NCBI GenBank assembly: GCA_002493625.1
Contig: DKZK01000004.1
Span: 1 to 19,329 of the forward strand
Source of the DNA: Lachnospiraceae bacterium UBA7076
GTDB taxonomy: Bacteria; Bacillota; Clostridia; Lachnospirales; Lachnospiraceae
Direction of reading: 5' to 3'
DNA: 19,329 bases
In this document: positions 1 to 7,688 of the stretch, one piece after another
Position numbering within the stretch: the stretch's first letter is position 1
How the letters are laid out: each line of letters begins with the position of its first letter
Notes under the pieces: generated by a model
The model's database searches: none
What the model was told of the DNA's origin: nothing
The model's input: only the letters and a program-made list of their open reading frames with translations
Position numbers and translations under genes: made by a program

Positions 1-30
1 TTCATAGGTCATTTGACACTATCAAATTAA

Positions 31-162
31 TTAGTGAAATAAAGCCGTATTATGACCGACATCTGACAGTGTGAATGTTACATCCGGTGCAAATAAGGTG
101 CTTCCCATAACCTTAAGCCAAGAAAGACCTATCAGGTTTCGCTTTGTTTTTTGTTTTCTCAT
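31..162 (-). CDS. possible 43-aa basic peptide, unrecognised
   Basis: This short reading frame starts with ATG at 162 behind an AAAGGA-like ribosome binding site and ends at TAA (33-31). The N-terminus is strongly basic (MRKQKTKR) and is followed by a short hydrophobic stretch, then a polar tail ending in HNTALFH. The basic-plus-hydrophobic start looks like the beginning of an exported protein, but the hydrophobic part is short and the rest is missing. It could therefore be the surviving 5' end of a broken gene. No family is recognised. The surrounding DNA is decayed accessory sequence, which lowers the chance that this peptide is functional. Confidence 0.3.
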   Translation of the reverse strand: MRKQKTKRNLIGLSWLKVMGSTLFAPDVTFTLSDVGHNTALFH

Positions 163-207
163 TTCGATTTTCCTTTCTTATTTTCTCCTTATTTTCTAAT
201 CTTCAGG

Positions 208-266
208 CAAAAATTGCGAAAATATCGGACTGCAAGCGATAATATAAACAAAGTTTCGCAATTACC
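208..266. repeat. inverted-repeat element, copy A
   Basis: The arms AATTGCGAAA (212-221) and TTTCGCAATT (254-263) are perfect inverted repeats of 10 bp around a spacer of about 32 nt. The right arm extends to GGTAATTGCGAAAC when read on the minus strand. The same end sequence occurs at 7101-7177 and 8299-8472, so this is one member of a dispersed intergenic family. It is short and encodes nothing visible. It may be a MITE-like element or a transcribed hairpin. Confidence 0.6.
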
Positions 267-293
267 TTATTGTTTATTTTACCAGTAGTGTCA

Positions 294-338
294 TTTAAAA
301 AAAATAAACCGTAGGTTGCAATTGAGCAACCTACGGTT
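294..338 (-). terminator. rho-independent terminator
   Basis: A perfect 13-bp stem (307-319 with 326-338, AACCGTAGGTTGC and its complement) encloses a 6-nt loop. On the minus strand it is followed by a T-rich run (306 down to about 294), the standard intrinsic terminator layout. It sits just past the RhuM-like pseudogene and probably terminated that transcript originally. Confidence 0.8.
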
Positions 339-360
339 GAATAATAAAAAATAAGCAAGC

Positions 361-845
361 ATCTTTGAGCCACTTTGGATTTAGGAAATGTATACTTCTT
401 TTCATATAAGTCCTTTTCCGCATCCGCCCTTGTATAAATAACTTCCGCCGCCTAAATTTTTCAGACGTTCATCGTCCAACGCAAAACCTTTACGCATATA
501 CTCTTTCAAAATTCCGGTCGCCCATATCCTGAACTGCGTGCCTCATTTTGATTTCACACGATAACCGACAGAGATGATTACATCGAAATTATAAAATTCT
601 ACAGGCTTATCGGAATTTGCAATGTGCAAAATTTGCACATTACCTTCTCCGGAAAGCTCTCCTTCTTCAAAGATATTTTTTATGTGTTTTGAAATTACAG
701 AGCGGTCTCTCTGGAATAACTCCGCCATTTGCGCCTTTTACAGCCAAACCGTATCGCCATCGAAGATTGTTTCAATCTTTGATAAGCCATCTTCTGTTGT
801 ATAAATTTTCATATTTGATTTTCCAATTTCTTCTCTATAATCCAT
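361..845 (-). pseudogene. RhuM-family protein, degraded copy
   Basis: Reading from ATG at 845 gives an N-terminus (MDYREEIGKSNMK... then IETIFDGDTVWL) that aligns with the intact RhuM-family protein encoded at 1101-2099. An in-frame TAA follows TVWL. The frame continues as AQMAELFQRDRSVISKHIKN and reaches SVGYRVKSK, where a TGA replaces the expected Arg codon (CGA to TGA would explain it). After LKNLGG the sequence jumps, out of frame, to AAEVIYTRADAEKD. This corresponds to residues 196-207 of the paralogue, so about 62 residues are deleted and the far C-terminus is lost. Only a 61-aa open piece remains (543-728). RhuM proteins are named from Salmonella SPI-3 and are often found near restriction systems; their biochemical role is not established. 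Confidence 0.85.
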
Positions 846-855
846 AGTCACCCCG

Positions 856-988
856 TTATTTGATATTTTCTCTGGCAATAGTTTGGGCACAAGGCTTTTT
901 ATGATAGCAATGCTTATAGCAGACCGTACAATTCATTCCACAAGGGGGCGAGCATGATAGTATCCATATTTTCTGCTAGCATTTTCAT
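856..988 (-). pseudogene. DUF3795-like cysteine-rich protein, N-terminal fragment
   Basis: ATG at 988 follows a GGGAGG-like ribosome binding site and reads MKMLAENMDTIMLAP, then runs out of frame. Shifting frame by one gives CGMNCTVCYKHCYHKKPCA, a tight cysteine pattern (C-x3-C-x2-C-x3-C-x6-C). It matches the start of small DUF3795-type proteins, in which the sequence usually begins MLAPCGMxCxxC and continues KKPCxGC. After KKPCA the similarity ends and the frame stops at TAA (858-856). The gene is therefore both frameshifted and truncated. The DUF3795 assignment is from memory of the motif; the cysteine pattern and the frameshift are directly visible. The fragment lies between the two RhuM copies. 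Confidence 0.6.
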
Positions 989-1100
989 AAACGATTATCC
1001 CTCCCCCGATTTGATACTCCAATTCAGTTATTAAGTTTTTCTTTATAACTGCTGTATTTCAATTTCGTTAATCCTAAGCCATTCGGAATTCCCAAATAGT

Positions 1101-2099
1101 TTATTTTTGTTGTTTCCCCTTTTGCTCCAACAGCTTTATACTTTCCAAATAATCCTTTTCCACACTGCTGAGCGTTTTGGCCTTATACTTTTTATACTCG
1201 GTCTGAGCCTTTTCCATCGCTTGTAAATGACTGACCGTACCATTTCCAATAAGAAGGTTTTCGCCTGTTGAAGTCAAAATTCCGTCCAGATGTTTTGCCC
1301 AATCCTTCATTGTCATAGGGATTTCTCGTTCTGCCTGTCTTTCCGCAAAATCAAGATACCCCGACACCAACTGTCCCATTGCCCGCAGTTCTTTTTCGTC
1401 CAGATAATTCTTTGCAATTTTCGCTTCCTTCAAAGTCGGTTGTTCCCCTGAAAATGACATCAATCCCATGAAGTCTTTTTCGGCATCTGCACGATGATAG
1501 ATTACCTCTGCCGCTGTTTCTCCGGAAACAGCATAGTGAATTTTATTCTGCACTCTCTTAAAAAACTGAATAGAGACCTCCGCTTTGGGATTGTAGTCTA
1601 TGCTTGTTGCATAGATTTCCAGCACCTGACGATAAAACACCTTTTCTGATGCCCGGATATCACGAATCCGCTCCAGCAGCTCTTTGAAGTATCCGACTCC
1701 GCCCAGTTCCTTTAGACGATCATCATCCATCGCAAAACCCTTTTTGATGTATTCTTTTAAGATGTTCGTTGCCCAGATACGAAACTGCACTCCACGCTGT
1801 GATTTTACACGATAACCCACGGAGATGATAACATCGAGATTATAATACTCAATCGCTCTTTCGACTTGCCTATTACCCTCATTCTGAACCGTTGCAAATT
1901 TTGCAACAGTTGATGCTCTTACCAATTCGCCCTCATCAAAAATATTTTTTATGTGTCTTGATATAGTAGATTTATCCCTTTGAAACAAGTCTGACATCTG
2001 TTCCAAAGACAGCCAAACTGTTTCATCCTGCATGTTAACATCTATTTTTGTCAAACCATCTTCGGTCTGATAAATCAGCACTTCTCCATAATTATCCAC
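1101..2099 (-). CDS. RhuM family protein
   Basis: This 332-aa protein looks like a full-length RhuM-family member. The N-terminal part has the family's typical pattern: DETVWLSLEQMSDLF near residue 25, ISRHIKNIFDEGEL near 46, then EYYNLDVIISVGYRVKSQRG and FRIWATNILKEYI up to about residue 119. The first 70 residues look like a winged-helix DNA-binding region. The C-terminal half is helical and carries the conserved AAEVIYHRADAEKDFMGL segment (196-213). The start is GTG at 2099, chosen because AAGGAGG lies 8 nt upstream. It follows the pRiA4b ORF-3-like gene by 34 nt on the same strand, so XRE, pRiA4b-like and RhuM genes may be co-transcribed. The family was named for a Salmonella SPI-3 gene and often sits in or beside type I restriction loci; its molecular function is unknown. 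Confidence 0.88.
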   Translation of the reverse strand: MDNYGEVLIYQTEDGLTKIDVNMQDETVWLSLEQMSDLFQRDKSTISRHIKNIFDEGELVRASTVAKFATVQNEGNRQVERAIEYYNLDVIISVGYRVKSQRGVQFRIWATNILKEYIKKGFAMDDDRLKELGGVGYFKELLERIRDIRASEKVFYRQVLEIYATSIDYNPKAEVSIQFFKRVQNKIHYAVSGETAAEVIYHRADAEKDFMGLMSFSGEQPTLKEAKIAKNYLDEKELRAMGQLVSGYLDFAERQAEREIPMTMKDWAKHLDGILTSTGENLLIGNGTVSHLQAMEKAQTEYKKYKAKTLSSVEKDYLESIKLLEQKGKQQK

Positions 2100-2133
2100 A
2101 GTAGTGTCCTCCTTCCGCTAACTGCATTGCTTT

Positions 2134-2601
2134 TTATTCATACTCCTCATACGCATTTTGTATTTTCCAAACATTATCTTTAAAAAACACATTACAGTAT
2201 TCCAAGTCAAATTTCCTGTAATCCCATGACACTTCTTTACCGGAATACATATCCATAATTTGAGGTAAAGTACCATCCTTATCTATTTTCTCAATCATTT
2301 CAGCAACTTCATAAGGCGAGGTGTCTTCAATAATTCCTTTGCCTTTTCCGTCAGTGACATATGGATAATGTGTTCCTGCTCCTCGTTTCATCTCAGTTAT
2401 TGACAATAATTCTATCTCAAATTCCCAGCCTGCACCGTAGTCATACTCCATACTCAGTTTATCTCCTGCTGTACTTTCAAATGCCGCCAATACAGCATAT
2501 CCCAACTTTGCGACACTGGAAACAGAAGTGATTTCTATATCTCTCCACATAGCATTTTCTAATTCACACAATCTTACTTTAAATTTATATACATCTGCCA
2601 T
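2134..2601 (-). CDS. plasmid pRiA4b ORF-3-like protein
   Basis: This 155-aa protein matches the pRiA4b ORF-3-like family (also called IS1096 passenger TnpR-like). Visible family features are the opening YKFKVRLCELENAMWRDIEI, the region KLGYAVLAAFE, the central YDYGAGWEFEIEL, and the later PYVTDGKGKGIIEDTSPYEV. The family has no firmly known activity and is frequent on mobile elements. The start at 2601 has an AGGAG ribosome binding site that overlaps the stop region of the XRE gene, with an 11-nt gap between the two genes. That indicates co-transcription with the regulator and probably translational coupling. It appears intact, unlike much of the surrounding region. Confidence 0.82.
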   Translation of the reverse strand: MADVYKFKVRLCELENAMWRDIEITSVSSVAKLGYAVLAAFESTAGDKLSMEYDYGAGWEFEIELLSITEMKRGAGTHYPYVTDGKGKGIIEDTSPYEVAEMIEKIDKDGTLPQIMDMYSGKEVSWDYRKFDLEYCNVFFKDNVWKIQNAYEEYE

Positions 2602-2612
2602 AGCACATTCTC

Positions 2613-2825
2613 CTAATCTTCTCGCTTCACATAAGTAAGTTCAATATCATATCCCAGTGCTTCCAGCATCTGCACAAAAGTCTTGTTCACAACACCATCC
2701 TGCTTTTTAATGATACGGTTGACATACGAACTTGTGGTTTTAATCATCTCCGCAAGCTGTGCCTGTGTCATGCCGCGCTCTATACATTTTACTTTTACGT
2801 CTACTTCTATATTATTTTTCAGCAT
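2613..2825 (-). CDS. small XRE-family HTH regulator
   Basis: This 70-aa protein is essentially one Cro/C1-type helix-turn-helix domain. The HTH lies at about residues 18-42, with GMTQAQLAEMIKTTSSYVNR showing the usual pattern of helix 2, turn and recognition helix. The C-terminus (ALGYDIELTYVKRED) resembles other minimal XRE proteins. The ATG at 2825 has a GAGGAG ribosome binding site, and a good promoter lies about 55 nt upstream. It is the first gene of a minus-strand set that continues with the pRiA4b ORF-3-like and RhuM genes, so an autoregulatory role over that set is a reasonable inference. Confidence 0.85.
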   Translation of the reverse strand: MLKNNIEVDVKVKCIERGMTQAQLAEMIKTTSSYVNRIIKKQDGVVNKTFVQMLEALGYDIELTYVKRED

Positions 2826-2878
2826 TTAAATCTCCTCAGTTTACATTGTTTTAACAAATTGCACTTATCAGATAATTT

Positions 2879-2907
2879 ATTATACCGTATTTCTATGTTC
2901 TTTTCAA
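2879..2907 (-). promoter_or_regulatory. sigma-A-type promoter for the XRE gene
   Basis: On the minus strand TTGAAA (2907-2902) and TATAAT (2884-2879) are separated by 17 bp, close to the housekeeping consensus. It lies upstream of the XRE start at 2825 and downstream of the recombinase remnant, giving the XRE/pRiA4b/RhuM set its own promoter. Confidence 0.75.
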
Positions 2908-2971
2908 CGCATTCCAAAAATAAGCCCCCCGCTTTCTCACAGAGTGCCTACTGTCATTGTTCTGTATTCAA

Positions 2972-4096
2972 TTATCCTTTAATTTCAATCTGAATCCCTG
3001 ATTTAAACAGAAAATCCAAGTGATCATCATACACCGTCATTTTCTCAATCAGCTTACGCACCAACTGTTCATTGTAGGCAGTAACTCGCTTCGGCTGCGA
3101 TTTGAGATATTCAATCATCTCCTGAATCCCTTCTTTTCCTGCCTTGTAATTTACATTGGCCGCCATCGCTTCTTCCTGCTCCCTTTGCAGGGCATAAATC
3201 TTATCCACCACCTTGGAATAATCCTCCGATGCCGCCGTCATTTTTACAAGAAGCGTCTGCTGTTTTTCGATTTGCTGCTTGATGTGCTCCAATTCTTCAA
3301 TGTGAGCATTGCCAAGCACCTCAGAGATATTAGTTTCCAAAACCTTGATAGCTCCCTGCTTGCCGCCCGGCACCTTATTGATTGCTTCCAGCACCAAATT
3401 CTGAAGTTGTATCTCTGACAGCGTTCTCGCAGGACATTCTACTCCCGGAGCATTCAGTCTTGTAACACATCTCCAGACAATCTGCTTTTTTCCGTGATTA
3501 TTCCAATGGGTTCTTCGGTACATATCGCCGCAATGCCCGCAAAAGACACTGCTGGACAATGCATACTTGCTGCTGTACACCCGTCTTTTCCCGTCCATGC
3601 CCTGCCGTATATTTGCCCTGCGCTTCATTTCTTCCTGCACTCTGGCAAAAAGTTCCCTTGGAATAATTGCCTCGTGGTCGTTGTTCACATAATATTGAGG
3701 AACGGTTCCGTCATTGGCAGCTCTCTTTTTGGTAAGGCAGTCCACCGTATAAGTTTTCTGAAGAAGGGCATCACCCATATACTTTTCATTGGTCAGAATT
3801 TTCTTTAAAGTGCTTGCATGCCATTTTGGATTGCCTGCCGCCGTAAGAATGCCATCTGCTTCAAGTCCTGCCGATATTTCCTTGTAATTTGCCCCCTCAA
3901 GGTACTCCCTATAGATTCACTTTATGATTTCCGCTTCCTCCGGCACGATTACAAGATTTTTTTCTGCATCCTTGGTGTAGCCTAAAAATCGGTTGTGGTT
4001 GACCTGCACAATGCCCTGCTGATAGCGGAACTGAATCCCCATCTTAACATTGTGCGATAAGGATTCGCTCTCCTGCTGTGCAAGAGAAGCGAGATT
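2972..4096 (-). pseudogene. large serine recombinase, catalytic domain lost
   Basis: The minus strand reads SLAQQESESLSHNVKMGIQF from about 4088, the linker that follows the catalytic domain in large serine recombinases (TnpX/Tn4451 type). A Recombinase domain follows, with YREYLEGANYKEISAGLEA and WHASTLKKILTNEKYMGDAL. Then comes a zinc beta-ribbon (FCGHCGDMYRR ... VWRCVTR ... GVECPARTLSE) and a C-terminal coiled coil (IEELEHIKQQIEKQQTLL). Two lesions are visible. The N-terminal resolvase domain with its active-site Ser is absent, with a junction near 4096. A TGA at 3919-3917 interrupts IIK-[stop]-IYREYLEG where Arg (CGA) is expected. The last 268 residues remain open (3778-2972). It cannot be an active recombinase and marks a former mobile element. 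Confidence 0.88.
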
Positions 4097-4305
4097 CCAA
4101 AGTGAAAAGAGCTGCTAAGACCAACAATCAGCAAGTTTATGAACGCAGTATTTTCCCATCCGTTTTTGAAGATACTGCACAAGCTGCATATATCGAAAAC
4201 ATGGCAGCAGACGAGCAGTTATTTATGGACGCAGACAAATACAGAATCATCCAGAAGGCACTTGCTGAACGCCTTTATCAAGAATTGCACAATCAATCTA
4301 AATGA
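4097..4305 (+). pseudogene. truncated gene tail, possibly HsdR C-terminus
   Basis: An open frame (GTG at 4078 to TGA at 4305) runs across the recombinase junction. Its first few codons lie on DNA that belongs to the recombinase on the other strand. The genuine part, from about 4100, reads NNQQVYERSIFPSVFEDTAQ, then YIENMAADEQLFMDADKYRI and ends ALAERLYQELHNQSK. No good ribosome binding site precedes the GTG, so this looks like the 3' end of a gene whose 5' part was deleted. By eye the pattern (a FP-x-F segment, then LF-x3-KY, then a LA-x3-Y-x2-L ending) resembles C-terminal tails of type I restriction R subunits. That assignment is tentative. A strong terminator follows at once, consistent with the natural end of a gene. 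Confidence 0.5.
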
Positions 4306-4323
4306 TTTTCACACAGAGTAAAA

Positions 4324-4367
4324 GAGCGACACTTGAAGAATTTCATCTTCCAAGTGCCGCTTTTTCT
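4324..4367. terminator. bidirectional rho-independent terminator
   Basis: The stem GCGACACTTGAAGA pairs with TCTTCCAAGTGCCGC (about 4327-4360) with one bulge and one mismatch or wobble. T-runs follow on both strands: TTTTTCTT on plus (4361-4368) and CTCTTTT on minus. It separates the plus-strand gene tail ending at 4305 from the minus-strand GIY-YIG gene ending at 4392 and can serve both. Confidence 0.75.
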
Positions 4368-4391
4368 TAATGATACTGCTCAACAATTCAT

Positions 4392-5240
4392 TTATTCCGC
4401 TTCAATTTCCTTCAGTGTTTTTCCACTTTTGTCTTTCCAAGTTGCTGGTCCACTAACGCTATAACCCAAGACAAAATCCGCTGCCGCTGATGAACTAGAG
4501 AAAAGAATGTCCTCCGTAGTTTTCCAGTCTTTTACTTTACCAGAATCCAGATACCTATTCCTAAGTTTTACCATTCCAGCACTCAGTGATTTCATATTAG
4601 TTTTTTCGTTGACAGAAGAACCTGAAATCAGCACGAATCCTTCTGTGGTTACCATCGCGGTAGCCTCTGCACTTCCTATTTTCAAATAAAGCATATGGTC
4701 GTCCTGACTTGATGTACTGTCATTTTGAATCATCGGTTCAAGCACCTTATAGCCTAAAGTGCTAATTAGTACCTTGATGTTATCAACAAACTCCTCCATC
4801 GCGGCAACCTGTGATTCCTTCATCACTGTATTGCGATATGTATTCTTAGTCAGCACAATGTACCGTTTGCTTGCTCTAGCTATCTCAACCAGACGGTTTT
4901 CAAGATACCTGATGAGCGCCTTATTCAAATCTCTGCCAACAAATAGTACCGCAGTGTTCCAATAATATTTTTCTTTTTCAGATGAGTAGTCGCGCAGATG
5001 TTGTACCAGACGCTCCTGAATATTTTCTGCCTCGCCAATATAAACAGCATCAGAATCATCATCCTCCTTGCAAAACAGGAAATAGATGCCTGCTCCCTTT
5101 ATATCATCGCGCTTGCATTCACTTACTTCAATTCTCGGAATCTTAATGGCTTTGCCATTCCAATTTGAAAGTTCCGCTGTTATAAGACTATCCGCACTAC
5201 CATTCGCCAAAAATAATTCTATTGATCTCCCATACGCCAT
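4392..5240 (-). CDS. GIY-YIG nuclease family protein with DUF4357 domain
   Basis: This 282-aa protein has a GIY-YIG nuclease fold in the first half. GIY is at residues 51-53, YIG at 67-69, the conserved Arg in IQERLVQHL is R77, and the metal-binding Glu in RYLENRLVEIA is E114. About residues 195-275 match DUF4357: EATAMVTTEGFVLISGS, then LRNRYLDSGKV, then ILFSSSSAAADFVLGYS and TWKDKSGKTLKE. Proteins of this architecture are often annotated as excision or GIY-YIG nucleases and turn up near restriction-modification and mobile DNA; the substrate is unknown. The ATG at 5240 has AAAGGAGG 8 nt upstream. The protein appears complete and no catalytic residue is visibly missing. It is a lone gene on the minus strand at the edge of the decayed accessory region. 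Confidence 0.87.
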   Translation of the reverse strand: MAYGRSIELFLANGSADSLITAELSNWNGKAIKIPRIEVSECKRDDIKGAGIYFLFCKEDDDSDAVYIGEAENIQERLVQHLRDYSSEKEKYYWNTAVLFVGRDLNKALIRYLENRLVEIARASKRYIVLTKNTYRNTVMKESQVAAMEEFVDNIKVLISTLGYKVLEPMIQNDSTSSQDDHMLYLKIGSAEATAMVTTEGFVLISGSSVNEKTNMKSLSAGMVKLRNRYLDSGKVKDWKTTEDILFSSSSAAADFVLGYSVSGPATWKDKSGKTLKEIEAE

Positions 5241-5552
5241 CAGCTCGTCCTCCTTTATGATGTTATTATCCTTTGTTGCAATCTGTTTTTATGATAAAAA
5301 TCTATCGTAAACACTCAGCCTAGCAAAATGAGAAAACACTCAAAATGCTGTCAATAATCCCACACACTCGCACTATACCAGCAGTCCTAAGCACTCACCA
5401 AGCCAAAATCGAATAATAAGTCATAGGGTAGATTCCAAAATACCATCAAGACATTATTGAAACCCCGCCCTATTTCCCAAATTTCCTGTTCACTCACGCT
5501 AAGCACTGACTTCCAAGAAATGCCCATTTTATCGGCTTTTTCTGCACTTTTT
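5241..5552 (-). other. gene-free gap with possible frame remnant
   Basis: No convincing gene lies between the GIY-YIG start and the rlmD stop. On the minus strand one frame stays open from inside rlmD to 5387 and reads KSAEKADKMGISWKSVLSVS then EIWEIGRGFNNVLMVFWNL past the rlmD stop. It has no start of its own and matches no family I know, so it may be a remnant or chance. The motif AGTGCTTAG occurs twice on the minus strand here. TTGACA occurs upstream of the GIY-YIG gene, but with a poor -10, so I call no promoter. Confidence 0.4.
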
Positions 5553-7061
5553 CTACTTGTTTCGGGTAAGCAAACAAACACACTCCACATGCCCCGTCCC
5601 CGGAAATTCATCTATGGCGCACGCCTTCTTTACCTCATATCCCTTATTCGTTATAATCTCCAAATCCCTTGCAAGCGAGGTCGGCTTACAGCTTATATAC
5701 ACCATTTCACTTACATTAAACGCAAGAATTTTCTCCAGTGCCTTAGGATTTATGCCATCCCTCGGCGGGTCCAATATAATAACGTCCGGCTTTTCCTCCA
5801 CCAAATCAATCGCCTTAAGAACATCTCCCGCAATAAATTCACAGTTATCAAGACCATTAAGTCTGGCGTTTTCCCTTGCCGCCTCCACAGCCTCCTCAAC
5901 AATTTCAATTCCGATGACCTTTTTTGCAACAGGCGCAAGCATCTGTGCAATCGTTCCCGTACCACTGTACAAGTCAAAAATAACCTTATCTTTCACGCCA
6001 TTTATAATAGCATTTTCATTTAATCTGTCACCCATAACCGTTCCGGACATGACATACTCTCTTGCCTTTGAGTAAAGCACCTCACAGCCCTTTGTATTTG
6101 TCTGAAAAAATGAAAATGGAGAAATCTTGAATTTAAGTCCTAAAATCTCCTCAATGATATAGTCCTTCCCAAAAAGCACCTTCATATTGTCACAGGCAAC
6201 CACATCTCCCAGCGAATCATTTTCCGTATATAAAACACCTGCCATACTGCCGTCAAAGTCTGCGCTATCTGCCAACGTAACAAGCCCGTCCGCAAACTCA
6301 TGCAAAATATTTTCCTTGTCAAAGCCATGCTGATTCCACTGTGTTGAGGTGACAAGATTTACAAGAAATTCCTTTGTTGCAAAGGACTGCCTCACAACAA
6401 GATTGCGCAGTATTCCCTCATGCTTCATTTTATGATAAAAAGGAACACTCTTTTTCTTAAAAAAATCCAATGCAAAGTCAAGTATTGCGCTCCATTCCTT
6501 ACTCACAATACGGCATCCGCTTACATTTAATATATCATAAAATCCACCTTTTTTATGAAGCCCTAAAGCAAGGGGACCATCCTTATATTCGTCTCCAAAA
6601 GTAAATTCCATTTTGTTTCTGTACCCGTACCGTATTGGAGACGCAACGATACCCTCCCAAGCACATACAGTGCCATCATTTCCGTTCTCATTTTGATTTT
6701 TTCCCACATCAATAAATGCAACCTCTGATTCGCTCTCCCCCACATACTTCCCTATAAGCTGCCTCACAACCTGCTCTTTCAGCTTAAGCTGATTTTCATA
6801 AGACATGGTTTGATAGGAGCATCCTCCGCACAAGCCAAAATAAGGACAGTCCGGCAAGGCGTCCTCCAAAGGTGATTTTTCAAGCACTTCAAGAAGTCTT
6901 CCCTCTCCTGTTCCGGATTTCTTTTTGGTAAGCATAAAGCGCACCCTTTGTCCCAAAAGTGCGCCTTTTATAATCACTTTCCTATCCTCATACATAAGAC
7001 TTCCCTTATTGGGAAAATCATATTTTGTTATTACGCCCTCGTATATTTCGCCTTTTTTCAA
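5553..7061 (-). CDS. rlmD: 23S rRNA (uracil-C5)-methyltransferase, RlmD/TrmA family
   Basis: This 502-aa enzyme belongs to the RlmD/TrmA family, which transfers a methyl group from S-adenosylmethionine to C5 of specific uracils (U1939, and in Firmicutes RlmCD also U747, of 23S rRNA). It starts with a TRAM-like beta-barrel (about 1-60). Iron-sulfur ligands follow in CPYFGLCGGC (C72, C78, C81), with a fourth at C183. The SAM site is FDLYSGTGTIAQ (362-373), then ILDPPRDGINP (429-439). The catalytic nucleophile is C458 in VYISCKPTSLARDL, and the general base is E493 in FPGTGHVE. Two acidic, Asn-rich insertions (about 108-133 and 340-358) make it slightly longer than usual. The start is TTG at 7061, supported by AGGAGG 10 nt upstream. 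It is transcribed away from the rdgB-phosphoesterase pair, with repeat copy B between. Confidence 0.93.
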   Translation of the reverse strand: MKKGEIYEGVITKYDFPNKGSLMYEDRKVIIKGALLGQRVRFMLTKKKSGTGEGRLLEVLEKSPLEDALPDCPYFGLCGGCSYQTMSYENQLKLKEQVVRQLIGKYVGESESEVAFIDVGKNQNENGNDGTVCAWEGIVASPIRYGYRNKMEFTFGDEYKDGPLALGLHKKGGFYDILNVSGCRIVSKEWSAILDFALDFFKKKSVPFYHKMKHEGILRNLVVRQSFATKEFLVNLVTSTQWNQHGFDKENILHEFADGLVTLADSADFDGSMAGVLYTENDSLGDVVACDNMKVLFGKDYIIEEILGLKFKISPFSFFQTNTKGCEVLYSKAREYVMSGTVMGDRLNENAIINGVKDKVIFDLYSGTGTIAQMLAPVAKKVIGIEIVEEAVEAARENARLNGLDNCEFIAGDVLKAIDLVEEKPDVIILDPPRDGINPKALEKILAFNVSEMVYISCKPTSLARDLEIITNKGYEVKKACAIDEFPGTGHVECVCLLTRNK

Positions 7062-7095
7062 GCCAAAGCATCCTCCTCATATTAATATAAAGTCA

Positions 7096-7182
7096 TTAGT
7101 CAATTGCGAAACTATTTCTTTAATACGTTGTAGAAAATATACAATTCATGTATTGAAATCAAGTAGTTTCGCAATTGCCTAA
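7096..7182. repeat. inverted-repeat element, copy B
   Basis: CAATTGCGAAACTA (7101-7114) and its exact complement (7164-7177) form 14-bp arms. One mismatch later the pairing continues for four bases (TTAG 7096-7099 with CTAA 7179-7182). The loop is 49 nt and AT-rich. The arm sequence is shared with copies A and C. It fills most of the gap between rlmD and the phosphoesterase gene and has no T-run on either side, so an intrinsic-terminator role is not obvious. Confidence 0.75.
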
Positions 7183-7190
7183 TATAAAAA

Positions 7191-7670
7191 TCATATATGG
7201 TCAAAGATATAAGCCACCTTATCATTGTCATCAATTTCCATAATAAGAAATGTTTTCTCATGTCCCTGCTGCCTCGGATATGTAAGGCTTCCCGGATTCA
7301 GTATCGTCACGTCGCCCTCATCAAGAAACGGCACATGGGTATGTCCGTACATGGCTATATCACAATCATTCTCAAGCGCATTGTATCTTAAGGTATCAGG
7401 TCCGAAATGAACCCCATGCCGATGCCCGTGAACGGCATAAATTTTATGCCCGCCAATCTGAATAATAATTCTGTCCTTCAACGGCAGTCCATAATCATTA
7501 TTTCCCGATACCATATATGTAGGGACATGAGCCATGCGTTCAAGCTCATGATAATCATATCCGATATCACCGAGATGAATCATAATATCTATCCTGCCTG
7601 CTTTTTTTATTGCCTTCTGTACATTCTCATTCCGTCCATGTGAATCACTGACAACCAGAACCCTTCTCAT
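7191..7670 (-). CDS. YfcE/MJ0936-type metallophosphoesterase
   Basis: This 159-aa protein is a small calcineurin-like phosphoesterase of the YfcE/MJ0936 group. The two-metal site is complete: D9 and H11 (SDSHG), D35 (HLGD), N58 (SGNND), H81 (AVHGHRHG), and H110/H112 (YGHTHVP). These cytoplasmic enzymes hydrolyse phosphodiesters in vitro; the physiological substrate is usually unknown. The ATG at 7670 has a GGAGGG ribosome binding site and lies only 18 nt after rdgB, so the two genes form an operon. An rdgB-YfcE pair is common in Clostridia. The length is normal for the family and nothing looks broken. Confidence 0.92.
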   Translation of the reverse strand: MRRVLVVSDSHGRNENVQKAIKKAGRIDIMIHLGDIGYDYHELERMAHVPTYMVSGNNDYGLPLKDRIIIQIGGHKIYAVHGHRHGVHFGPDTLRYNALENDCDIAMYGHTHVPFLDEGDVTILNPGSLTYPRQQGHEKTFLIMEIDDNDKVAYIFDHI

Positions 7671-7688
7671 ACTCCCTCCAAATGAAAT

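Noticed and set aside
3917..3919. In-frame TGA in the recombinase (and TGA in the RhuM copy) as recoded codon
   Set aside because: Intact genes here use TGA as a stop (LytTR gene, second permease), and both sites fit CGA-to-TGA decay in genes that carry other lesions.
7096..7182. Repeat copy B as a rho-independent terminator
   Set aside because: The loop is 49 nt and no T-run follows on either strand.
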